Numbered from the stretch's first letter, positions 9,125 to 24,000 are shown. The stretch is DNA of 64,000 bases from Opisthocomus hoazin (GCF_030867145.1 NC_134429.1:20197115-20261114); one strand, 5' to 3'. Notes: generated by a model from the sequence alone, not told the origin. Translations and numbers: made by a program.

Positions 9125-12100
9125 GTAAAGGGGGTGGTGGTGGAGGGGGCGGCTTTATTTTAATTTGCTACTTTCTCTTTCAGGAATCATTCTGGTGTAC
9201 TTGTAACACTTCTGCTCACTCTTAGAAGTCAGCAACGAATTTTCTAATATGCTGCCGCAGGAATACATATAGCTTTATGGTTGCAACAGAGTTTGCTACT
9301 ACTTTTGCTTTTGCCTTTCTTTTAAGGAAGCCAGAGAGTAGAAAAAGCATGATGTCTAACGTTTGCTTTATTTTGTCTCTTGTTCATGAAAATGTTCAGG
9401 AGCCTTGGAATTCTGCTAGTCCTAAGTTTTTAGATTCTCTGAGCTTGTAGGCATGAAGCAAACTGCATTTGTGATTTCGGTTTAGATTTTTCTGACTGGA
9501 CAACTGCTTTCTTCAACACAAGAGACTAGCACATTCATTCTGAAATGATAACTGGAGCCTTGAGCTTTCACAGGTGTACTCAGCCAAAACTAAAACTGAC
9601 TTGGGTAAGAGAAGTTGAGTGTAAAATAAACTTTAGGTATTTAAATAAAATACCAGGGAAGTAATGTAACCTGGCTGATTCTGTGACTGCATGGCTGGTA
9701 ACGCTTAACTTGGAAGGAAAGACACACATGACACTTTGAAAGGGTATGCATTGTTTGGCTTTTTTTTTTGTTTTGTCATTGATTTGGGCTGGGAGAAAGA
9801 ATTTTCAGTTCTTTCCTGGCATAAAAATGTAGGTTACGATTGCAGAGATATGGCAAATAATAAGGATGGCCACATTGCTAGTGCAGTGTGTGCTTCATAT
9901 ACCTCTGGCTCCAGAGTTTAGATGTAGGTCTTAAACATACCCCAAATCCTAAGGGTGATAATTTCTAGAATTGTGGTTTTTTCACAGTAGATGTGGGCTC
10001 AACTGTTAAAAATTAGGACAGAAGCAGAGTAAGATTCACTGCTGACTGCAGTAAGTTTGAGATAGGAAATTGATGCTATCTTCAGAATCTAGTTCAAAGT
10101 TAAGTTTTTTCTTTATTGTTCAAAAGAAAATGGTCAAAGTTTTGTTTATTAAGAGAGCTTTTTCTCTTCATATTGAGGTGGAAAAAAAACTTTAGCTGGG
10201 GAGAATTCTTTTTTGCCTGGTAAGATTAGCCATGAAGGAACTGTTTAGTCCAAACGAAGGACAGAGGGTTGTGAGGGAAGGTCAGTGACTGCTGATGAAA
10301 TGTACTGGTTATCTAAATGCGGGCAAGATTGCATGGTGTCATAGTTATTGCATTCTAGTGACCTCAGTACCAGTGAGTGAAGAACAGATGAATAAGTGCT
10401 AACTTGTCTCTGATCTCTTTGGTAGGTAGACTACTTGTTTTAGATTGTCTGCTGCTGGGCACTGAGGGTTGATTGTATATAGACTAGAGACCATGACCAG
10501 ATATAGATATATGTGACATGGCAGAACAGTTAACCATGGGCTTTTTTTATTTTAGTATGCAAAATATTCTTCCAGATCTACTTCTGTCATACATGCGTGT
10601 GTGCTATAAGCCTGTATAACTGAATCTTGAAACACTGAGGGGTTGCAAATTCTTATATTTAATGACTGTGTTGGGAAGATCAACTCCTATAATATGTTGT
10701 ATTTTGATCCTTCTCGGCTCAAAGAATTTATCATTGTGATCACCTGTCTAAGGTGTGGCTTCCTGTCTAAAGCCAGGAGAATTTTAATCTGCGTATTTTT
10801 TGTTAGTTTGTCTAATCCTTACGTTAATCTTGGGAAGTTAATTTTTTTTCTGATTGTCCTTGCAACTCGTGGAGGTTCTCATCTTATAGAACCACAACTC
10901 TTCTAGGGCCACAGATATATGGATTGTTTGTTGACTCATGCCTTGTCATTGGTAAGTAAATGAGACTTCAATGGAATGTCTTGCCTGTAAATGTGTAAAA
11001 CCTATTAAATTCATACCCTGGAGACCACTGCAAAATTTTCAGTCATTCCTTGTTTTTAATTGGTTTCTGTTCTGGCTTTGAAAAATTATAACTTTCTAGT
11101 TTATGGCTAAGCACCTTTGATATTTCTGAGAAGGATTTTGTTTTCTTCTTATGTGGCATTCATCGTTTCTGTGATTTATGCTGGATTAAAAGCTACTTTG
11201 TACATACCCTGAATTGTCAGAGAGCATCTAAGTCAATGTTGCTGCAGGAACTCCTTCCCACTGGGAGAGCTTGTTGATAACATTCAAATATTGTAAGCAG
11301 CTGTAGAGGTGAAAGATTGAAATCAAATTTGTAAAAGATCTTTAATCTTGGTTAGGAATAAAAGATATGGAGTGTATGTTTCTTCTAAAGTTCTGTATTC
11401 ACAGTTTCAGGACACCACAACCTTACTTTAGGTTTAAAACAAAATGTACAAAGCACTCCGTTCCTAAATATAATTCAAAGGGGCCAACTTATTTGTGAAT
11501 ATCACTGGAATTTGTTCATTAGTTCTGTTAATTTGTCCAAAGCTGAGAAAATGACTGTATAAATAAATTTGAGTGGGTAATAGGATGAGGAGGAAGAGGT
11601 GTTTTCAGTAAAGACAATTTTTCAGTTATTAACGATCATCTGAATTTACTGCAATACATTTGTGATGCATGAAGGTATCTCAGTTCTGCATTAGTTACCT
11701 ATAAAATGACCTGCTGTTTCCCACAACAGACTTAAATTAATCTGATCTTACTATTGAAATATATTCTCCAGTGTTACGCCTGAATTTCCTTTCATTTCCA
11801 CTGTCTTGGCCTTATATGTGAGTTAACCTCTGTTCCCATTGATACCACCTGCCTTGCTAAATGATAGCAAACCTTCTTGTACATCACTTACTGTGAATAA
11901 TTTTTAATGGCATATATGAAGTGAGTAGTAGGTATAGACCATGCATTCAGGATCAGATGACAGTGAAGAAAAGGCCTGGTCCTGTTCCAAAGGGACGGCT
12001 ATTCTCCCTCCCTGGCCCCTGAACTAAGCATAAAGTCTGTGGCCACTTTGTGGAACATCTCAGACCAGTATTTGCTGCAAGTCATTATGAAGTTCTGGGC

Positions 12101-13981
12101 TTCTACATGACTGCTTAAAACACAGACTCTAAATCTGTAGGGAATTTCCAAACCTTTTATTCATTGTTTAGTCTCTCCATTTTGTGGGGGTGGAGCACTT
12201 GCCTTCAGCACACATAAGTACAACGTAAAGTCATTGGATAGGTACCTGTAAAACTGCAGGCTGTGACAAATCTTTGCACATGCTTAGGCAAAGTTCTGAC
12301 TTTCTTTCGTGTTTTTTTTTCTGTACACTACTGTCTGGCAGACTGCATGTGAGCCTGTGCATCACTGATACAAATTTTGAGTGAGGACATCAAAACAAGC
12401 AGGTCTAATGTTTCAGCATTTTGAGAATCTTGGTGTCTCTTGTTCTGCAGGAGGCATAATGGCTGACAAAGGAACAATGGTAGCTGGAATCCACACTTGA
12501 AAAATTCTTTGATTTCCAGATAGGAATTGAATGAAAATCCTGAAGTGTTCACTTAAGCGACGAGAAAATGGAGAGGATAGAGTTCTGGATGGGGAGATGA
12601 TATTTCAGGCTACGTGTCATGAGCAACTTCCTCAGTGCAAAATGGCCACAGTTAAGCATACTCTGAGTCAAGTGCAGCAGGCTCTATTGACAAGAAGAGC
12701 TATGTAAGAATTTTGTTGCTAAGCCTCTAGCTTCTTAAAGCTAGCCTGCAGGCCTTTGGATCTCATTTGTTAGAGCGCTCACTGTTTCATCCATCTGAGG
12801 TTGGATTCCAAGCAAGCATGACAGAGTGTTAAAATAAGCACTGAAATAATTTTAGAAGTGCAGTTTCCCTGTACCTGTGGACCTGAAAGCATCAGACGAG
12901 TGAGGTTTTTAGATTCCTTTGAGTCAGAATTACAGCATGCAACTTGAGATTGATTTTTGTATACCTGGTTCTGATCTGGCCCTGCATTTCTTTATTGTTT
13001 GTCACAGCCTCACATGTTTCCACTTAATTAAGGAATGGCTCCTGGAGAATCTTCTGACATCTTAATAGTTGTCAGGGAGCTCTAGATTGCCTCAGAAATT
13101 GAGAGGGAAATCAGGTGGGAAGATGAAGGAGATTTACATGCTAACATTCCTGGGAGAGATTGAAAGTGCTGCAAAAACTATGCAGTTCCCATCCCCTCCA
13201 GGTGTCGTTTGCCAAAGGCCATTATGCAGAAACTTGCAATACTACTTTTTGTGTTGAATCTGATGTTAAAAGGATGTCTCTTCATAGCTCTCCTTGCAAG
13301 ACTAGTTACTATAAAATAACCTAAAAGAAGCTCCTCCCTGCCTATTCTCCCCTTCCATGTGCCCCCCCCCCAGCTTGTTATTCCAGATTTCCTAGTCCCC
13401 TTAGATGTTGGAACATATTTTCTAGAAGTTTTCTCTGCCTTTTATTTAAAAAAAGTGAGTAATGAATGAAGCCTGAGGAAACAATAGAAGCATGAAGTTG
13501 AAGTGCCTAGAAGAAACAGCTATATAGCCTGCAAAAGAGAACGTAAAAACCAGACTTTGGAATGTGTTATGTGCTAGTATTGTTTAGTGGGATTGCTGCA
13601 AGAACTCAGTGAAATATATTCGACTTGGTTTGGTGTGTCAAGGATGTGACCACATTGGATTGTGTAGAGATAGCTGGCTGTGAGTGGAGCTAAGACAGGT
13701 GGTCAGATGTCTGCAATTGCCAGAAAGACTTGCATTAACTCCACTGGCTTTGGAGTGAGTCTGTGATAAAGATGGGGTTTACCAAATGTTGTAATGCCCA
13801 CTTAAAGCTGGCCTCTGGTGTGTGGATTTGGGGGGTGTGTGTGTGTGCTTTTTGTTTACACTTACGAACCACTTAGTGGATTTGATGCTATATGCTGTGG
13901 ATAGTGAGGTTGCAGTCTATGATTTTAGTTTTGGATCATCCTTTGTTAAATAACTTACTATGGTTTTTTTGTCTCCTGCAG
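9125..13981. other. Non-coding stretch, nothing supported
   Basis: AT-leaning unique sequence with a C run at 13362. A polypyrimidine acceptor exists at about 9183, but it has no matching donor and lies too close to the donor at 9125. No coding exon or known repeat was recognised. Confidence 0.6.
13835..13847. repeat. Short (GT)n microsatellite
   Basis: About six GT units following a G run. Simple repeat only. Confidence 0.7.
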
Positions 13982-14110
13982 TATAAAGTGGCCTATCTCA
14001 CTTCTTTGTTTCCCTCCTGTGAGTTTAAACAGATTCGGAATGACATAAGATTATTGAAGTAATGTTATTTATTGACTAACAAAGTATTAAAGTCCATGAT
14101 AAGGTGGTGA
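13982..14110 (+). other. Candidate terminal exon
   Basis: A strong acceptor (ggttttttttgtctcctgcag) is followed by 26 open codons reading YKVAYLTSLFPSCEFKQIRN and ending at a TAA (14060-14062). An ATTAAA lies at 14086-14091. A 26-codon run is expected fairly often by chance, and no upstream partner exon is identified. No family recognised. Confidence 0.2.
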
Positions 14111-17100
14111 ACAAAGCAGAGCTGTACTTTGACATTTATTGGATTAGGCCCTAAGGACTTGTTACCTTGTAGCAAGTCCATTAGTTAGTGCTTGCGTATG
14201 TCACTGTGTTCTAATTGACAAAATGAGGATGGATTCAGTGGTTCCCAGACCCCTTCCTGCTAATGAGGAAGAAGACTCATTAATTTGTATGTTTGGCAAA
14301 AAAAAAAAAATATTACAGCCTCCTCTTTAAGTTGCCAAGTGTAAGCGTGTTTTTCTTGTTTGCAGTATACACATGTAGCAGTCACTTTCACCAGTGTAGT
14401 TTGTCTTATAGTAGGGTGGTGTGAAGAAAGACCCACCTGAAGAGAGACCATGCTTTTGATTTTGTCCAGGTTCCTTACTGTGGTAAATTAAAATGTTGCC
14501 AGCTGTGCACATCATGAGAACCTTTGCCCAGCTGTAGGTCCAGGATGGTGACTAAGCTTTCAGAAATGTCTGAAAAATGATCTTTTGAGACAATGGCATT
14601 AGGAGAGTGCACACAAAATGTTTTTATCATGAACTACATCAATACTAGGAGTATTTGTTGGAAATGAAGTGTGAATTGCCAACCAAGAGAATTCAGTGCT
14701 CCCCAACTCAATTGTTTGTCATAGAAGGCACTTAAATATAAATCAATAATTAAGCTTAACAAAAAGCAGCATGTGACCCTAAGGACAATGCAAATGTGTT
14801 AGATTCAAGATGTTTAAAGCAGCACGTGCACCACTTTAAATTGCAGAGTAAGTCGGGCATCTACACTTATTTAAATCCGTGGTGTGAAATTCTTGAAGCA
14901 ATTTAAGTTCGAGATCCTTCCAAAGCCGGTCATTCTCTCTTTTGGGCTTGGAATTGCTATTCCATGCTCTCTGCTCATCACCTTTCTCCCTGTCACTGAG
15001 GTCATTTCGTTATTTCTGTGTCCTTCTAGTATCTCTAGTTTTGAAGTCTGTCATGACTGGCTTCTGCTTTGTGTAAAGCTTTCAGGAAAGTCAAATGTTT
15101 GGAAGAAGTGTAGATTTGTGGAGTATTTAGACAATGCTAGAAAGAGGGAGCTATGTTGTAGTTAGAGAATAGTCCTGACTTCCATTTACAGAACTTAAAC
15201 ACTAGATTGTGAAATATTTGCAGTTTTCATTGAAGGGGCTTGTGTGCTCTTCTCCCAAAGCTGCATGTAACTAGCTCAGATTTTTTATTGTGCATGCATG
15301 TGCTTGATATTCTCCAGTGGTATGAAGCCTGCTTACTGGCTTTCAGTTGTGTCAAACACAGCCAAAGTTTTATCCCTTTCCAGTTACCCAGAGTAGGTTA
15401 GATAAGTGAAATCAGGATACAGATCAAAGATGCTGTAGTACATATGTACCTTCCCCTTGCTGGAAGTTTTGGCCTTCTTATATTAGAAACCGCAGTCATC
15501 AGTGGTGTTAAACCTGTGCTCTGGATCTATTCTGTGCATCTGATTGGCTTTTCATATTGTTCCAATCTGAGGTTATATATATAAATTTCTGCTATAGAAC
15601 TTTTTGTCTTAGTAATGATACAAGTGGTGGAAAACTACAATAAATGCTTGCTGAAGTATGTCTGGAATAAGGCTGGTGAAAAAAGCTTTGCTTTTACCTA
15701 GGGTAATGGTCTCATTTCACTAGCAGTAGTTAAACTGGTACCATTTTTACTTCACAATTTAGCTAATTAGATATATTTTATTCACTTTTCTCTCTTGCTG
15801 TCCTTCCTCTGCTTAGGCTTTTGTATCTGGTCCTACTAGGTATTCTCAGGGGAAGCCTGATCACTTACTACTGACTTGCAAAAGGAGAACATGTATTGCT
15901 ACCTCCTTTCTAACTTATTCTAAATTATTCCTTAATATCTAAGAGATTCACCAGTACAGCAATAAACTGCTGTACAGCATGAAGGCAGCTTGATTAAAGG
16001 TCATGGGGATTATTCTTGAAAGAAACTCCTGTCTCTTTAGGTGATGTTGAAAAAAAAATTAAAAAAAAAGTTGGGCTTCTGGAAAGTGACCAAGACTGCC
16101 AACTTAACTGAGAGTATTAACATTATTAGTATTATAGATCTTTTGATTGCAAATGGCATTGGAGCCCGTAGTCTGTGCCTACTCTTTAATATGACTCACA
16201 AATTCCCATGTGCAATAAAAGCATAGCTTTTCCAGCTGTAGTCACTTCCTGTCTGTCTCCGAACAGGACATCTTCCTCTCCCCATTCCTGCTCTAAGGCT
16301 TTTTGTTTTTCATGGTCTATAGTATGAAACTTGTAGTTTCAAAGTACTTCTGAGCCAAGCTATTGGATAAGATTTAGAGCCTTGCTTCATTAGTTCCCTT
16401 TGCTTTTCTAATAAAATTTTCCAGTTTTCCCTTGCTAATAAGAAATGCAAATGTTATTAAGAAGCAAGAGGCTGCTGTGTGCTATATTTCCATTGTCATT
16501 TCAATAGGTCTGGGAACTGGCTAGCAATAAGTCATGATTATGAAACTGCGAGGGGTTTTGGCAACTCAGGATAAATAGGAATGGGGATTACAAACAAGTC
16601 TATCCCCTATGTATAGACTTTGTTGCAAATTTCACGTTTTGTTTTGTAAAGTAAATGCTAAGGTCATATGACACAGTCAATATAAGCCTGAAATAAATTA
16701 TTTGGGTTTAATAAGCCTGCCTACTTGCATAAGGAATATTCAGTTACATCATTCAGCAAAAATGCAGGGCTCTCCTGCAAGTGCAGCTCTAGCTCAAGCT
16801 GTAAGCAGTGGTTGAAGAAAAGCTGACAAATGTGAAGTGTTCCTTTTAAGTGGAATGTCTGTGTTCTGGGTGTAAGGTGAATGCATCAGGCTGCCAGCAA
16901 GATATTATGATGTCCTCCTTTCTTTATTGCCTTTTCTGTGCTCCCCCTTACATTTTTAACTGAATTATTTGCCAGAGAGCTCTGTATTGCATGCCAGTTT
17001 GTTCTGTGCATGCTCTGTCCCTTGGGAAAAAGAATGTTGTATCACGCCCTAAGGTGTGGGCTTACCCCCTTGTTCCATAGTACTGAAACAGACTTCTTTC

Positions 17101-20100
17101 ATTTTGCAGTTGCTTTGGATGTGAAGTAACATGCCTGGACGTGCAAGTTATCTCAAACAGAATTGCCCGGTGAATAGAGTTGCATTCTTTAAAATGAACA
17201 GTATGTCATACTGAACTGCAGTAGAACTTAAAAGCAAATCTCAAGTCTCGGATTCAAATGTTTTAAAGTAATTTTTTCTCCTATTTGATCTCTTGATCCT
17301 ATTGATCTGTTTCCTGATCAGATTCAGGTTTAAGTGATGACTTTGTTTTTTGTTTCATCCATGGTATCAGTGTATCTGTTCTGGAAGGATATCAAAGCTT
17401 GTCTGAGTTCTGGTGGGTGCCACATGATACCCCCCTGAACACAAAAGCAGGTCTTTCGGGGTTAAATTTTAAATAAAGCAGTGATATAAAAATGGCTAAG
17501 GGATTGTTAATGTTGTGCACAGCTTTTTTTGTCTGTAAATGATATCTATCCTGCCTCTAGGGTTTTAAGTCCTGTTTTCTAAGCGACTACGGAGCCTCAC
17601 ACAATAATACTTAGGTAGGGATCTTAACCTGAGCGGTCCTCTAAGAGAGTAACTGTTCAGACCACATGAACAAGGTTTAAACTATTTCATGACTTGTGTC
17701 AATGAACAGTGCTGTTCTCAGAGGCCAGAGTGTTTTGTAGTATAACAAACTACACTTTCAGAGAATGTAATTGACATTTTTCATCATACAATCTTCACAG
17801 GATATTTTCCAGGAAAGCCAGCTGAGCTTCTTTCATTTACTTTAATAGGAAGTCTGGCCCCTGAATTGTGTTCTGAGATACCAGTTTGGATTCTGCTGTA
17901 TTTTTAAGGAATAACTGTGTGCTTTTCTGTTGGCTGCCTAGGATTTATGAGGGCATTCAGCTTGCTGGTTTGGGGAAAGGGGCTGGGCTTTTTTTTTTTT
18001 TTCTTGATGAAGAGAAGGGGGGAAGAGAGGGAAGCCTGAGGACCTGTACAGAAGCTCTAAGAGGTGGAACTGAGTGAAGAAAGAACAACTTTTGCGTGAA
18101 AACAGAAGACATTTAAAGATCTGATGAGTCACAACAGTTTCACTTTCAGATCAGGAAAGATAGTAAAGAATGTGAATTTGGCATGACTCAAGACAATAAA
18201 ACATCCAGTGAGCCACATCCTCATACAATGTAAAATATTGCAGCTCATCTGCTTTCACTGAAATAATGCCAGTATGTATCAGCATGAATGTCTGTGCCCC
18301 TTAAGTCTTCCTCACTCTCATGGATATGTTCTTTGGTGTATAATGAGTCAGTGATTGAACTTCCTACGAAGGAAATGACCTCTCAGAAAACACCTAAAGC
18401 AAAGAGGTGAGAGAGTCTGGCAAAATAACTATCAACCAGTTCAACTTTCTGTAAAGGAAATGGATAAATCTTGTCTCCATGTTAAAAGTTTCATCTGTCC
18501 TGTGAGCTGTGGCTTCCTGGATTAATCTCGGGGTTAAACATTTAATGCACATGTACCAGAAACGGCACTTTGTGGCTAGTGGCTATAAAATTGTGGTTCG
18601 GAGGAGAAGTTGCCCAGATGACCAAAGCAGACAGATAACTCACCCGCTGCGTGGTAGTGCCTGTCAAATGTAGAAGTACTTGCTCAGAGTATGCAAGGGA
18701 GTAGCTCCAGAAATGCTATTGAGTGCAGTTTAGGCTTTTTCAGTGACCACAGTTGATTTAACTCCTGAGATGCCTTCTAATATCTAGTTTTGGTTCTCTC
18801 CTAAGTGTGCTGAATTTCCTTTTGACACAGCTTGTGTAGGAGCAAGTAATCCTATAAGATGAAGAGCTGTGGCTGGACTTCAAAAAGTGTCATAATCACA
18901 AATGTGCCTCAGTAAAGTGTCTAGTGAAAAGTAGGTGCAGGATAGAAAAGCTCAGCATGAGCCTTGGCAAGTCAGCTCTGTGTGTGTGTGTATATATATT
19001 TGGTAAGAAGTCAAGGATTAACTTAAAGGAAAAAACGTTTATTTTGGGATGCGCAAAATGAATGCGTGGAAATGTATGAATTGGTTTTGTTCACTCTAAA
19101 GCAGAATATTTGCTTTGTGTTCTTTTAACTAATTGTGTTTGTGTCAGACAATAATGAAGGCATACGGTTATGGAGACAGATGACAGCATGCACAAGGATG
19201 TGTATCTAGGGAGGGCAGGGAGTATCTTTGATAACTTATTACCTCCCTCCCCTTTCAATCCAGTCAGCTTGTGAAATCTGCCTGAAGTCTATAACTTTGG
19301 TTTTGGCGGCTCTAGCTGTGCTTTATTATAAACATATTCTTTTCCAAATGAATTTCACCCACTGATGTGCCCCAAATAATTTCAGAGCCACTGGATACCC
19401 TTTGAGATATTCTCCGTTTAAATGTGGAAACAAGTGATTTTAATGATACTGAATTTCTACAGGATTAATATTGCTAAGCAGTACTGTCCCATATATGAAG
19501 TTGCTGTGCATTTGGCTCCGTGTATGGGTATTACTTCATTGGCCAACATTCTCCCTCTCAACAGAGGAGATTTTGACAAGATAGAGAGTGGAGAGAGAAG
19601 GTGGGGCTTGATGAAAGGATGGTTGTAGAGGGGAAATGACTTCCCAAAGGAGCTGAATGAGGGACCAAAGACAAGCAGAGGTGCGACTTCAAGCAGGCAG
19701 ATGCTGTAACAGGGGCATCTCTTAGTCATTTTTTGCTACAAATGTCTCAATCCCCTCTTATTTCTACTCACTGTAAATTAATAGTGATGCCTCATTGCCC
19801 TCTCTCTTAAAATAATGTCAAACTGGATCTGTGCTTTCACAACAAAACATGTTAGGGCAATGTTTCAGAGCTGAACTTGTAATTACAAACTGAAGGAGAC
19901 TCCCATAGATTCAAACAGTTACCAGCACAGGGTAGGATCCCAGGTTCCTGTCTTGCGCGACTGCTGTTTTGGAGTGAGCCTTTGACCTTCTTTCTCTGAG
20001 GAAGGTATCCATCTGAAAGCTTTGAAAAGGTGAGTCTTCTGTAGCCAGCGGGCAGGAGATAGGAAAGAAAAGGAGAAGAGAATGCCAGACAATGACGAGA

Positions 20101-20836
20101 GATAGAGTATGGAGGCATATAAGAGGAAAAAAGAGCTTTAAAGGGTAAGAGACAGACTGAATGAACAAGCCAACGTCACAGCAGATAGTTCTCAAAGCTG
20201 TCCTTTGGGAATGTAGCTGATACATTCACTTATTATGTAGAATGATTAAGTGTGTGTGTATCTATGTATAAAAAAAAAAATTAATCCCAGCATGAGCAGT
20301 TTGGCTTCTGGGGAAGTTGCTGCTGTCAAAAGCATGGTTTTTTACGATTGCAGAAAATACTGGGGTGAGGGAAAGAAGAGTCGGTGCCCTCTCTTACGTG
20401 AGGAGCTATCTGGGTATAAGCAACTGTTGAGGTCAGTCAATTGCATGTCATCTAGCTATGCTCCTGCAGTAAATATTGTATAATAAACAGCTAAAGCAAA
20501 TTCTACCACTTAAAAAAATTGTCTTCTCCAGGTCTGCAACGTGCAAGAGACCCCCGGAAGAGACACTGAATACTTGTAACTATTTTTCCCCTGGGAAGGA
20601 CCATCACATCCATTTTATGAAGACTGAACTCAGTGGTAGTCCTTTCTCCACACTGATACTGTGAATTCTGTTCTTCAATGCGTGGAATATGTGTCAGCAG
20701 GATTAAACCAGGACAGTCTCCTGAACGTGGAATTGCAGAGAAGGCACTCGCTGTGACTTCTGAAGTAGGCCAGCAACATTCTGAAATTCTTGATTTTTCT
20801 CAGATACTTTTATTACTCGACTGAATCTTTCTGCAG
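14111..20836. other. Non-coding stretch, nothing supported
   Basis: Contains poly-A/T tracts (14298-14310, 17991-18002) and a GT/TA simple repeat near 18979-19000. An octamer-like ATGCAAAT lies at 14788-14795. The open frames are short and lie on conflicting strands. Confidence 0.6.
18979..19000. repeat. Short (GT)n(TA)n microsatellite
   Basis: GTGTGTGTGTGTG running into TATATATA. Simple repeat. Confidence 0.75.
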
Positions 20837-21026
20837 ATATCTGTTCTGAAATACTTTGTTTGGTACTTGGAGCAAGCACTGTTGCTAGGCTGCTCTGGGC
20901 TGCTCTGAAAGCTTGAGATGGCTCTGACTCCTCCGAAATCTGTAGCAGGGGATTTGACACAAAGAGAACTCATGCTCCATGATGGAAACTGGTTCCATTT
21001 CCTCTCTGCAAACATCATCACAATAG
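20837..21026 (+). other. Candidate non-coding internal exon
   Basis: The acceptor is gactgaatctttctgcag and the donor is ACAATAG|GTAAGT, one of the best donor matches in the window, enclosing 190 bp. All three forward frames contain stops, so it would belong to a non-coding transcript or UTR. The opposite strand also has an acceptor-like GATGTTTGCAG ending at 21006 and an open frame below it. Confidence 0.3.
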
Positions 21027-24000
21027 GTAAGTGAAAAGTTACTGTCTTTTCATCTAATAGCTTGGTACTGAAAATATTTTTTTCTCCCAATTTACTTTTA
21101 TTGAGATTTCATATGGTACTTCTCGTTTTCCTTACATCTGTTTGAAGGATTTGTGCTTGTGTATTCCTTAGTATCTTTTTTCTGTGTAGTTGGTATCATG
21201 ATTAGAGTTTGGGTGAAGTATATTTAAAAACAAAACCAAAAGTCTCCCATCCCTCACCTCCCCAAAACCCACAAAAATGCAAACCAAAAAAAATCCACCA
21301 ACATCTCAACCAAAACTGCAAACAAAGTGTCACTATTCTGGCCTATGTTTGACCTGTTCTGGTAGTTAGTGGCATATAGGATACGGTAAACACCTGATAT
21401 AGGCCAGGAGTTAAATGAGATAGTATTGGAAGGCAAAAATTGTGGCAAGTTTAAATAAAATATGGAATATTGCTTCATACAATAAGGATATCTCTGAATT
21501 AATCATTCTTATGGCCTTGCTTGTACACACAGTCTGTGACGTTTGAGTCATGGGAAAGGACTTTGATGTGTAGAATTGCTAGAATTTTCTCGTCACATTC
21601 TTAGATTGGAGGTTTTGCATTATGAACTTTACATTTGCAGTCTTAGGAAAGTTCAAATTGCTTTTATTTGTTTGTCACCACAGTGTTGTGTTCACCTGCT
21701 AGTAGCAAGCCCTCTAATGTGCAGGAAGGTGTGATTAAAACCAAGCCTTTTTTTGGCTCCCTGTTTTAAACTGACACCTAGACTAACCCCCTGACCCTTA
21801 AACTCTTTTATCCATTAAAAACAGTTAGTTCCTTGGTGATTTTAATGCAGGATGGAAGTTATGTATGTGTTTTATGAACTATTTTGTGTGAAGGAACTAC
21901 TTGCTTTTTCAGTGTTCAATAAGTACAGTATGAATTGTTATGAACCCTTTTGCTGCATGATAACATAAGATTATGACACTAATGTTACCAGTGTTTCCCA
22001 AAACATGTTAGATGGCATAGTACCTTCATGTGACTGGTGACATTTCTACTTGAAAGATTGGAGTGTTTTTGAGGTGCACTTAAATAGATGGGAAACTGAC
22101 TTCTACCCCCAAGTTAAAGAAAAATACAAATACTACCCTCACCTAATGTACTGATTAGAATCTTGATGTGTTGCTTTCTGTGGCTGTAAATAACAATGGT
22201 ATCGCAAAAAAATGAGGACATGGCAAAATTCACAGTTAGATTGGAAGGACAATGTAAGAGTGCTCTTATTTACCAGACCTTCGAACAGCGGAAGTTTGCA
22301 TCAGTAACGAACGGGCTCTGAGTCATTGTCTGATGTGTGGCTTAAGTGGGGGATGCACATTTCCCATAAAGTGCCTATGATCCCTTCTGATGTTCAGCTG
22401 AATCTCATGGCAGGGAATGTTTCAATTGTTGGTTTGGTAAATATATGAAGTTTAAAATGTCTTCAAAGATCCATAAGCACAGTTTGAGATATATGCCTAT
22501 CTACTTTTGAAACTGCAAATGGTGTGCATATCATCCCTTATTTGTTAATAAAGAATCGTAACATTGGTGCCTTTACAAAAACCAACAGAAGCATCCATGT
22601 TCCTGGCTGTGTGCCTTTCATTGTATCTTTAAGAATGTAAGGTTTATGTGTTCGAAAAGTGCTTCCAACATAAGCAGGTTTTCAAGTATAAAACTGAGCA
22701 GCTGTATACAGAAACTGCGCTCCTGCTTTTAGATTTTCATGGCCAAATGCAGTGGGAACCCAATATTAGACTGTTTACTTATTCTTATCCCTTCTTGTCC
22801 CCAACAGATAGTGGATATCTAGTTTAGTTTGAAAATGTAGCTAATAAACGTTAACACTCTTCTGAAAGAATGCAAAGCTGCCCATTTTAAATTTGACCAT
22901 TGCATTTTTAGCTGCTTCCCAATGGTGGTTGGCAAAGATGTTTTTCTGAGATGAATTAATTAGCTGGAATATCTTCAGTGGATACTAGTCTGGTGGCTTG
23001 TGTCTCCCTTTGGCAATTAACGTAGATTGCAAATAATACATGTAAAAATGAAGCTGACGTGTAAATGCAGATGAAAGTGAGAAAAGGAGTAGAAGTCTTG
23101 AAGTCTTGGAGGTTTAAGAGATAAGCACTGGAATTTAAAAGGAATGTGTATTGCTTTTCTTTGTAAGACAGGTAGACAGAAGATGGCCAGCGAGTACTGG
23201 CTGTTGAATGTAGGTAGAAATGCCATCTGCCATTTGTTAAATGGCATCAATCATATCCCAATTAAGCCTCATTTTTAGGGTTTAATCCAGGAACTAGTAG
23301 AGATCAGGATTATATCTCGCAGAAGGAAAGAGATACATATTTTTATATCTGTCACTGCACGTTTTATTTCCGTAGATTTCTGAAGCACCTTGTGCTGGTC
23401 ATTCATCCTAAAATAGGAAAGTCTTCAGCCTGAAATAATTTTCTTAATAACAGTGGATTTGAGAGGGAGAAGGATTGCAGCAAACAGGGCGATATATAAG
23501 AATTACAGAATTTGGTTTATGCAGCTTTGCTAGAGCAAATATTTGTCTCTGCTGAATGCTTCTTAAGAAGGCAGTAGGGTATGCTGAATCTTTTTGAGAC
23601 AAAAATGATTTTTCTCATCTAAGTAACTCATACAAAGAAGAAAGAAACAGTGGTAGCCCTGTGACTTACCATTATCCTGCTTGTGGGTGATTCTAGTGCA
23701 GTTGCCTATCAGCTATTTTTTGGCTTTCAACCAGGCTCCTTTATTCATCAGCATCAAGTGCTCCCAGTATATTTTATTCTTTAATCTTTGCTGGATATAT
23801 TCCAGAACGAATGCTAAACGCTGGTGGAACCAGGAGGAATCACTGCAGTAGAATGCAGCTATGAAGGCCATAAGAAGAGTAAGGAAAACCAAGCTCTCTC
23901 TAAAAGCAAAATATTTTGGGCCACATATTTAAAAAATGTGAATTAGTTATCATAGGATGAGACTGTCAAACTGATTGCAACTTTTTTCCTTGATTCTTTC

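Noticed and set aside
14236..14260. CAGTGGTTCCCAGACCCC, resembling a hAT-type transposon terminus
   Set aside because: No second terminal repeat or 8-bp target duplication was found nearby.
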